DNA from: Verrucomicrobiaceae bacterium
GTDB taxonomy: Bacteria; Verrucomicrobiota; Verrucomicrobiae; Verrucomicrobiales; Akkermansiaceae
Assembly (NCBI GenBank): GCA_947372405.1
Contig: CANBTO010000098.1
Location: 1-11,824 of the forward strand
DNA: 11,824 nt
Direction: 5' to 3'
In this document: positions 1-6,900 of the stretch, in pieces
Position numbering within the stretch: the stretch's first letter is position 1
Layout: the number at the start of each line of letters is the position of its first letter
The notes under the pieces: model-generated
The model's database searches: none
The model's input: the letters and a program-made list of their open reading frames with translations, nothing else
Told to the model about the DNA's origin: nothing
Made by a program: the position numbers and the translations under genes

Positions 1-1
1 T

Positions 2-1225
2 ATTGCTGAACGCAGGGATGTTGGACTCCACATTTCGAAACCTCTATTGCTTCGCTTCGCCGCCGCCTTGGGTTCAAAGCGTTTCGTGATTCTGAGCGGT
101 CTTGCCGGATCAGGGAAAACGAAACTGGCCCAAGCGTTTGCCCGCTGGCTGGCACCTGCCGCCGAAGATGAAGAAAGCCCCGCGCATCTTGTCATTCCCG
201 TGGGAGCGGATTGGACGGGTAGTGACGCGATTCTCGGTTATCCCGACGGGCTTGACCCCAAACGCTACGTTACCCGGCCCGCCTTGGATCTCATCCAGCG
301 GGCGGCGGAAGCGGAAGAGGATGGCACGCCGCATTTCCTGATTCTTGATGAGATGAATCTCTCCCACGTCGAGCGCTACTTCGCAGATCTGCTGTCGTTG
401 ATCGAATCCGGCGAGTTCACCGAGCTTTACCAGAGGGGGGAACCTGATGGCGATTGGGATGGCTTGCGATCCGGAGTCGCGCCGAAGTTCCGACTTCCTT
501 CCAATCTGTTCATCATCGGTACGGTCAATGTGGACGAAACGACCTACATGTTTTCGCCGAAGGTGCTGGACCGGGCGAATGTGATCGAGTTCAGGGTCGA
601 GCGGGAGGATTTGGTGAAGTTTCTCGGCAAGCCACGGCGGGTGGATCTGGACGCGTTCAATGCCGAGGGATTCAAGCAGGGTTTTGGTCAAAGCTTCGCC
701 GTCGAGGCTGACAAAGAACTCACGGTGCCGGAAGGCGTCGCCAAACTGTTCGAAGTGGAGATGCTGCTGTTCTTTGATTTGCTGGGAGAGCACAACGCGG
801 AATTCGGCTTCAGGGTGGCGAATGAGGCTGCGCGTTTCATGCACTTCTATCAGGTGCTGTCCGGCAAGAATGCGAAGAGTGATGACTGGTTCGCCGCTGC
901 GATGGATGCCGTGATTGTACAGAAGCTTCTCCCGAAGCTGCATGGTTCGCGCACCAAGTTGGAAGGACTGCTTTGGGCGATGGCTTACGCATGCGGTGCG
1001 GACCGAACTGCAACCGATCCCAAGGATTTCCTCGATGCGTGCAAAATGGCAGGCAAGGCGGAGAACGAAGCAACGTATTCACCGGAAAGCGTGTTTGCAG
1101 CATTGAAGTTGAAGAACGCCGACAAGCCTATGGATGCGGCAAGATACAAACTGAGTTTCGACAAGCTTCTACGGATGTATCGGAAGTTGATTCGCGATCA
1201 GTTCGTCACCTTTGCTGAGGCCTGA
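2..1225 (+). CDS. McrB-like AAA+ NTPase, 5'-truncated by window edge
   Basis: Motor subunit of an McrBC-type (type IV, modification-dependent) restriction or related anti-phage complex; it would hydrolyse NTP and drive the nuclease encoded next door. The frame is open from base 2. The bases before the first possible start (TTG at 47) encode GLHISKPLLLRFAAALGSKR, which matches the usual lead-in to the McrB Walker A, so the true start lies outside the window. Counting from codon 47, I see Walker A GLAGSGKT (18-25), Walker B LILDEMN (98-104) and a sensor-1 segment GTVNVDETTYMFSPKVLDRA (158-177) with a possible arginine finger R176. E. coli McrB has MNxxD at the equivalent of VNVDE, so GTP versus ATP preference cannot be read from sequence. 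The N-terminal target-recognition part of McrB-like proteins is not visible. The gene ends one base before the ATG of the DUF2357 gene, so they are surely co-translated. The AAA+ family call is firm; the system-level role is inferred from the partner. Confidence 0.88.
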   Translation: MAERRDVGLHISKPLLLRFAAALGSKRFVILSGLAGSGKTKLAQAFARWLAPAAEDEESPAHLVIPVGADWTGSDAILGYPDGLDPKRYVTRPALDLIQRAAEAEEDGTPHFLILDEMNLSHVERYFADLLSLIESGEFTELYQRGEPDGDWDGLRSGVAPKFRLPSNLFIIGTVNVDETTYMFSPKVLDRANVIEFRVEREDLVKFLGKPRRVDLDAFNAEGFKQGFGQSFAVEADKELTVPEGVAKLFEVEMLLFFDLLGEHNAEFGFRVANEAARFMHFYQVLSGKNAKSDDWFAAAMDAVIVQKLLPKLHGSRTKLEGLLWAMAYACGADRTATDPKDFLDACKMAGKAENEATYSPESVFAALKLKNADKPMDAARYKLSFDKLLRMYRKLIRDQFVTFAEA

Positions 1226-1229
1226 CATG
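1217..1229 (+). promoter_or_regulatory. Shine-Dalgarno and ATG deciding the start of the DUF2357 gene
   Basis: GAGG at 1217-1220 sits six bases before ATG 1227. An earlier in-frame TTG at 1212 overlaps the upstream gene and has no such site, so ATG 1227 is preferred. The upstream stop TGA (1223-1225) lies between the site and the ATG, which is the layout of termination-reinitiation coupling. Confidence 0.7.
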
Positions 1230-3692
1230 CCAGCCGAAGTCCAGCCATCGTTCCTGGTTCCCTGCCGCGATGCACAGGGCCGTGTGGTTGCGAAGGTGCA
1301 AATCTGGAGCACGCGCAAGACAAACGAAGGAAGCGGCGATATAGCAGACCTGATCCGCTGGCCTGACGCAGAGGCGGAAGCGAGGCACGAAGAACCGGTG
1401 CAGTTACGGGAGCGTGGACGCTACATTTACAAGATCGTGCCCGCTGGCAGCGGACTGACGTTGGAGGAGTTGCCCGGCATCTCCCGAAGTCCCGCAGCAT
1501 CAGGAGAAGGTTTCATCGAACCCGGAGATCAATGCGGCGTTCTTCCCCTGACGCTGGTTCGCGAAGGCGATCCAAGTCCCGTGGCTAGAGGTGCTGTGGA
1601 AGTTCGGTCGGTAAAGCTGAATTACCGCGAGCACTATCAGGGCATGCTCAACCACATCGCCGGAAAATGCGCAGGTCTTCTGTTGGATAGCCGGGCAAAC
1701 ACACGACTGCGGCTCTCGGCGGCATGGAAGAAGAATCCTGCGGTGCTGGAGCAGCAACTGGAGTTTCTCCGCCATACATTGGAATCCACGAATTTCAGGG
1801 GAGCTGTGGACGAGGTGCTGCGAAATCCCCATCGCCTGCTGGAAGAGCAGCGGAGGCAGCAGTCGATCTCACAGCCCTTCAAAGCGGGTAAGGATTTCGC
1901 CCGCCAGATTTCAAAGACGGGGGATCGGGTGGCCGTGCCGCATGGTCATCCACTTCGCGCCATTCATCCGCACCTGATTTCATTGCCAGCCAGCATTGAA
2001 GTTTCCACCCGCACGGACTATCTGGACACGGCGGAGAATCGGTTTGTGAAAATGGTGTTGGTGGATTTCCGGGATTTTCTAGCGGAAGTCGCCGGGATGC
2101 TGGGCCGTGATCCTGCGGAGGCCGTGAAACCTAACAATGCGAGACTGCTCCGGGAGGTCGGACGCTTGCGGGGCAGGCTGGATGCATTGCTCGGGCGTGG
2201 ATTCCTGCCCGATGTTTCCCGGCCCGATTTTCTTCCGCTGGGTAGCCCGGTGCTGCAAAGGAAGGCGGGATACCGTGAATTATTGCATCTTTGGCTGCGA
2301 TTCCACGTCGGCGCGCAACTCGCCTGGGATGGCGGCAGTGAAGTGTGGCAAGGCGGAGCGAGGAATGTTGCGACGCTCTATGAGTATTGGCTTTTCTTTC
2401 AACTGGAGGAGTTGTTCCGCTCGAAGTTCAACTGCGCAGAAGCGCTGCACTCGATTCTATTGGAGAATGACGCCGGTTTGCCACGGTTGAAATTGGAGCG
2501 AGGGATCGAACTTACGAGCCCAGTTGGCGGAGCCTGGTCTGAAACGGCGCGACGTCCCTTGAAGGCGGAGTTTCACTTCAACAAGAAATTCAACCGGAAC
2601 ACGGACCATAAAAGCGGCGGGAGTTGGACGCGTGGCGTGCAACCGGATTACACGATCAGCATTTGGCCCGCAGAGTTTGAAAAAGACGCGGCGGAAGCGT
2701 GCGATGCGATGGTGCATGTGCATTTCGACGCAAAGTATCGAGTGGAGAATCTCACCGAGATGCTGGGTGGCGATTTGGATGAAGAATTGATTCAGGATCG
2801 TGCGGAATCAGCTGCCGGAAAAGCCACCACTGCGAAGTATGCCGATCTCCTCAAAATGCATGCCTACCGCGACGCCATCCGTCGGACGGCTGGTGCCTAC
2901 GTCCTCTATCCCGGCGTTGCAGGCGATGTGAGGCGCTACGAGGAATTCAAGGGATTTCATGAGGTTCTGCCGGGACTCGGCGCATTCGCAATCAGGCCCC
3001 GCAAGGACGGAACCGCCGAGGGCATGGACGATTTGAGATATTTTCTCGATGAGGTGATAGAGCATTTGTCGAACCGGACGACCGCACGGGAGCGGGCGAC
3101 TTTCCACACAGCGGAGTCTTACACACTGAAAGAAGAGCCTGTAAAGTATGGCTCGTTTATTTGGCCAGAAAAGGGCGAATTGAGCGACAGCCACCGGGCT
3201 ATTCCTCCAGCTGAACATCATGTGGTCGTGGCGTGGTATGATTCACCTGCCCAGCTTGAGTGGACGCTGAAAACGGGGTTCGCGAACGTCCGTCTCGGAA
3301 AGAGAACCGGGACATGGCATGTGCCTCCTGAGTTTGCAACTGCCCGTAACGTGTTGCTCCATACTCATATTAAAAAAGGAGAGGTGGTCATGTTCAGGCT
3401 ACAAGAGAAAATTCCGGGCTACAAAATATTCACGTCAGCTAATCTCAGAAAGAGCGACTATCCAGGTAGAGGAGATGGCGAAATTTACGCCGTTTTTGCA
3501 GTCGAAACGGACCCGGACTTTGTTGGACGGACCTTGGATAAGTCAGAGCTGTTGGAGGCAATCGAAGAATTCGAAAGTCGTCGTTCCTATCGAAAAGGCC
3601 CTCCGGGAAGAGATTCTCCATATCCGCGAGTACTTAGTTTGAAAGAGCTGCTTAGGGTCATGCGGGCGGCAAAAAATACAACGATGCCATGA
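1227..3692 (+). CDS. DUF2357/McrC-like PD-(D/E)XK nuclease with C-terminal reader-like domain
   Basis: Nuclease partner of the preceding McrB-like NTPase; 821 aa from ATG 1227. Residues ~1-280 form the DUF2357 region, ending in the typical block YLDTAENRFVKMVLVDF (265-281). A conserved YEYWLFFQLEELF (385-397) precedes the nuclease core: PDYTISI with D474, HFDAKYR with D501 and K503 (499-505), then LLKMHAYRDAI (541-551), which corresponds to the Q-x-x-x-Y helix of McrC-type nucleases. The catalytic D-(D-x-K) set appears intact. Residues ~661-760 form a separate module, from HHVVVAWYDSPAQLEWTL to GEIYAVFAVE, that resembles PUA/EVE-like modified-base readers. That assignment is by eye and uncertain. 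McrC proteins are usually ~350-450 aa, so this is the long DUF2357 class. The stop abuts a DUF1501 gene remnant, and the last residues (AAKNTTMP) may have been altered at that junction. Likely a type IV restriction or anti-phage endonuclease. Confidence 0.85.
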   Translation: MPAEVQPSFLVPCRDAQGRVVAKVQIWSTRKTNEGSGDIADLIRWPDAEAEARHEEPVQLRERGRYIYKIVPAGSGLTLEELPGISRSPAASGEGFIEPGDQCGVLPLTLVREGDPSPVARGAVEVRSVKLNYREHYQGMLNHIAGKCAGLLLDSRANTRLRLSAAWKKNPAVLEQQLEFLRHTLESTNFRGAVDEVLRNPHRLLEEQRRQQSISQPFKAGKDFARQISKTGDRVAVPHGHPLRAIHPHLISLPASIEVSTRTDYLDTAENRFVKMVLVDFRDFLAEVAGMLGRDPAEAVKPNNARLLREVGRLRGRLDALLGRGFLPDVSRPDFLPLGSPVLQRKAGYRELLHLWLRFHVGAQLAWDGGSEVWQGGARNVATLYEYWLFFQLEELFRSKFNCAEALHSILLENDAGLPRLKLERGIELTSPVGGAWSETARRPLKAEFHFNKKFNRNTDHKSGGSWTRGVQPDYTISIWPAEFEKDAAEACDAMVHVHFDAKYRVENLTEMLGGDLDEELIQDRAESAAGKATTAKYADLLKMHAYRDAIRRTAGAYVLYPGVAGDVRRYEEFKGFHEVLPGLGAFAIRPRKDGTAEGMDDLRYFLDEVIEHLSNRTTARERATFHTAESYTLKEEPVKYGSFIWPEKGELSDSHRAIPPAEHHVVVAWYDSPAQLEWTLKTGFANVRLGKRTGTWHVPPEFATARNVLLHTHIKKGEVVMFRLQEKIPGYKIFTSANLRKSDYPGRGDGEIYAVFAVETDPDFVGRTLDKSELLEAIEEFESRRSYRKGPPGRDSPYPRVLSLKELLRVMRAAKNTTMP
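3376..3392 (+). promoter_or_regulatory. Possible internal ribosome binding site and in-frame ATG
   Basis: Inside the DUF2357 gene, AAGGAG (3376-3381) lies eight bases before ATG 3390, which is in the same frame as the gene (codon 722). Initiation here would give a ~100-aa C-terminal fragment covering the second half of the reader-like domain. The site is stronger than the one at the gene's own start. The A-rich run also simply encodes Ile-Lys-Lys-Gly-Glu, so chance is a real alternative. Confidence 0.3.
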
Positions 3693-3846
3693 AGGCAATG
3701 CATTCAACCCAAACCGCGACCTCCACGCGACGATGCTCTATTCCATGGGCCTCGAACACGAAAGTTTGAGTTATAAGTTCCAAGGCCTCGACCAACGGCT
3801 CACCGGCGTGGAACCCGCTAGGGTGGTGAAGGAATGGTTTGCCTGA
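3691..3846 (+). pseudogene. 3' remnant of a DUF1501 gene
   Basis: The frame from 3691 to the TGA at 3844-3846 reads GNAFNPNRDLHATMLYSMGL and continues through YKFQGLDQRLTGVEPARVVKEWFA to the stop. This matches the extreme C-terminus of DUF1501 proteins (sulfatase-like, exported by Tat, abundant in Planctomycetota and Verrucomicrobiota), where a DLHAT-x-LH-x-LGLDH-x-x-LTY block is followed by GLDxRLT and a V-V-K/E tail. Only ~50 of the usual ~450 codons remain. Further upstream the frame runs into the nuclease gene in another phase with no DUF1501 likeness. No start codon or RBS is apparent. It is best read as a truncated leftover, with the breakpoint near 3665-3700. Family recognition is by motif memory only. 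Confidence 0.7.
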
Positions 3847-3853
3847 GAGCCAA

Positions 3854-3962
3854 GTGGCGGCGGTTTTCAACCGCCAAGCCCGGATCCGATCGATTCAACG
3901 GAATCGAAAAGCGAAGGTGATTCTGAAAGTGGATGGGCATGGCGCTTGCAAACCGCCGCCAC
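3854..3962. repeat. Inverted-repeat (REP/MITE-like) element between convergent genes, possible bidirectional terminator
   Basis: GTGGCGGCGGTTT at 3854-3866 is the exact reverse complement of AAACCGCCGCCAC at 3950-3962, so ~83 bases are enclosed by 13-bp perfect arms. The arms extend imperfectly on the inner side. Nested inside are a short hairpin GGCGG-TTTTCAA-CCGCC at the left arm (3859-3875), the palindrome CGGATCCG (3881-3888), and CGATTC-AACG-GAATCG (3891-3906). The element fills the gap between the DUF1501 remnant stop and the stop of the convergent minus-strand gene (3966). There is no transposase and no obvious target-site duplication. It may act as a transcription barrier, or be a dispersed palindromic repeat of the genome. 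Confidence 0.6.
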
Positions 3963-3965
3963 GGT

Positions 3966-6900
3966 TCACGGCACCGCCACCTGCAGGCGGCCGAACAACT
4001 TGTGACCCGCCGCTTTGGCGGCCGGCACGGTGATGATGATGGTGTCCTTGGGGCTGCTATCGGTGATGGCGACTCCCACGCCGTTGCTCGTTGTGGTGCC
4101 GGTGCCGGTGGGCACCACCACCTCGTTGAGCGCGGTGAAGTTCAGATCCGAGGACCATTGGAAGGTGAGGGTGGCGGCACCGACCGAAAGGTCCGTGCGT
4201 TGGAAGGTGAAGATCAGGTCGCCCGCCGGATTGTCCGAAACTTTTGGCAGCAGGTCCGTCGAATTCGAGCCCGGCATGGCCGGGTTCGGTTCGCCGCCTA
4301 ACACAAATTCGAGGGCGTTTGTCAGCCCGTCATGATCGGGGTCGGCATCGCTGGCGGCGTCGGCGCCGCTGAGGTTCTTGGAACTGCTCCATGACTGATA
4401 GGGAGTGTTGGTGCCGACGGGCACATCGGCGAACGTGAGGGCGGGGATGCCATTGGTGCCATAGATCAGCGATGAGACGCTTTCGCCCGGGTTCCAGTAC
4501 TTGTCCTGCAGATAGTCGAGTGTGGCGGTGGCGGCTGCGGCGCTGGAGAGTTGGAGCGTGACGACATTGCCGGACGCGCTGCCGGAGGTGACTTTTCCTG
4601 CGACCTTGTCCACATAGAAGTTAGGAAGCGAGAAACTGCTCCAGCTCATGGCTTGGTCAAACTCAAGCGCGACCGCCGTCCGGGCGCTGGTGGTGAAGTA
4701 GGCGCGCTTCAGGTTGGGCGCGGTGACGCTGGCGGCGGGAATCACGCCGTAGAAATCCTGATAGACCAGGGGGGCCATGCGGTCCGCGATGTTCGAGTAG
4801 CCGGCGGCACTGTAATGGCATCCTTCGTATCCTGCGAGACCGAGCGTGGTGAGGATGTGCATTTTGGAATACAGGCCGGGCAGGTTGCGCTGGACTTCAC
4901 GGAGTTGGTCGCCCTTGGGCCCGATGGAGCAGGGCGCCGGCATGACCTGATAGATAATATATCGCTGGAGGTTGGGATAATCCTGCTTCCAGGCGGCGGA
5001 CATGTTCACGAAGTAGTCTTGATACGTCGTGTAATCCCAGGCGTTGGCGGATCCGAAATTGCTGCAATCGCTCTCGCCCTGGTGCCAGAAGACGCCGCGG
5101 ATGCCGTGGGTGAGGTTGGCACCGATCACCCGGTTGAGCAGGTTGGCGTAGATGGAATTAGAGGTTCCCTCCACGGTGTGGTCCGCCGGATTGGGCTGGT
5201 GCTGATAGATCTGGGTGCCGCCCACGGCTCCATTGATGAAACAGACCGGCATCTGACGGTCGGTGACGACGCGTTTGGCCAAGGCCATGCCCCAGAAGCC
5301 GATGGTCATTTCCGAGCCTTTGCTGTCTGCATAACCCCAGCCGCCTCCCGATCTGCCGTAGGTGCGGACCCAGGGATCGGTGGTGGGATCGCTTGGCGCG
5401 CTGTTGTCGGTGGCCACCGCATTCGACTGGCCTTCGATGATGTAGGCGTCGCCGCAGACGAGGTTGGTCGCAGTGGCGGAGAGGGTGTCGGTGCCGCCGG
5501 TGGTGCCGAACTCCACGCGGTAAGTCACCTTGCCTGCGGCGATCGGCACGCTGATTGCATAAGCCCCGCCCACCGGTGTCTGGCGGTGGGTTGTGCCGTA
5601 CTGCGACTCGGTTCCTCCGTTTGGAGTGGCGAAGACTTTCAGATAGACCGGAGTCGTGCCGGCACCCGTGCCGTTGTAAATGATCGTGCCCATGTTGGTG
5701 TTAGGGTCACGCGCGTAGAACTGGTTGTTCACCGTTTTTTCGTTTGAGCCCGGTGTGCGTTGCGCCCAGGCATCACTCGCGGGTTCCTGCACGGTGATGG
5801 TCTTGCTGCTGGAAACCATGGCCCCGCCGTTGTCCAACACCAGCGTCACGGTCATCGGTCCGCTGCCTTGGGAGCGCGTCAGCGTCATCATGCCGGGCGT
5901 GCCTGCGGTGATCGTCCTGGCCGCGGCGACGCCCGCCACGCTCCAGTGATAATTCAGGTTGGCCACTCCCGCCGCCTGCAAGGCCGCCATGTTGGAAATC
6001 ACAGGCGTGACGGTCATCGTCTGCCGGCCATCCCACAGGTTGGTCGAGGAGTTCAGCGTAAACACCGGATCAGGGATGGTGTCGGTAACCGTGACGGGAA
6101 TGTCCACCGTTTGGTTGCCAGCCGGATAGATCCCCTTGAAGCGGATGATGAACGATTGATTGCCGGTGATCCGGCCGGGACTCAGTTGATAGCTGAACTG
6201 ATCGGTGGCGAGCACGGTTTCCACGCCATTCTGCACGAGGCTCCAGTAAACTTTTTGTGCGCCGCCGGCTTGTCCGGTTAGAGTGGTGGTGGAGCTTTCG
6301 TTCATGTTCACCGATGGCGGAGAGGCGGCGAACGTCGAGCCGGGCTGCACCAGGTTTCCTAACAAGGTTTGTGCGGGTTTCTGGTTTTCATATTCCAGCT
6401 TCACCCAGTCGGCGGAACGCACGACATTGGAAACGCGCGCCTCGTCCACATCCGCGTCGCCGCCATTTACGCCCAAGGCCAAGGCTTGCGGATTGGTGAT
6501 GGGGATCGAGCCGCCCGAAGCCGTGGCATCCAGCACGCCGTTGACATAGACTTTTCCGGTCGCGCCGGTGTTGGACGTGGTATAGACCACATGATACCAT
6601 TGTTGGGCGGCGAGCGGCGTGTTGCCAGAAACCACGGCGGGTCCGCGGCAGGTGAGGGGAGCGGGCAGAACCGTCGGGCTGTCCCAGAAGCCGACCTGCA
6701 TGATCCAAGTGTTCCAGCCATAGGCATTCTTGTTTCCCCACGCCAGCGGCATGCTCCAGGAATTGATCTGCCGGGCGCGGATCCAGATTTCGCTGGAGGA
6801 TGAGGGGTTGGTGCCTGCAGGGAAGTTGGTGATGTTAGCTGCGGTGATGTCGCCGCCTGATAGATTCATGGCGGTGCTGCCGATCACCGCCGTTGTCGCC

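Noticed and set aside
110..943. 277-codon open frame on the minus strand
   Set aside because: Antisense shadow of the McrB-like gene, which has intact Walker A, Walker B and sensor motifs.
1212..1214. TTG as start of the DUF2357 gene
   Set aside because: The ATG at 1227 has GAGG six bases upstream and sits just after the upstream stop. The TTG has no such support.
3658..3870. 70-codon minus-strand frame across the junction
   Set aside because: It is antisense to the DUF1501 remnant and the nuclease end. The plus-strand reading gives a recognisable DUF1501 tail, this one gives nothing.
4551..5747. 398-codon open frame on the plus strand
   Set aside because: It lies entirely opposite the SASA and linker part of the minus-strand gene, whose domains are clearly recognisable. 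The composition is a typical antisense shadow rich in Gly, Arg, His and Val, with no motifs.
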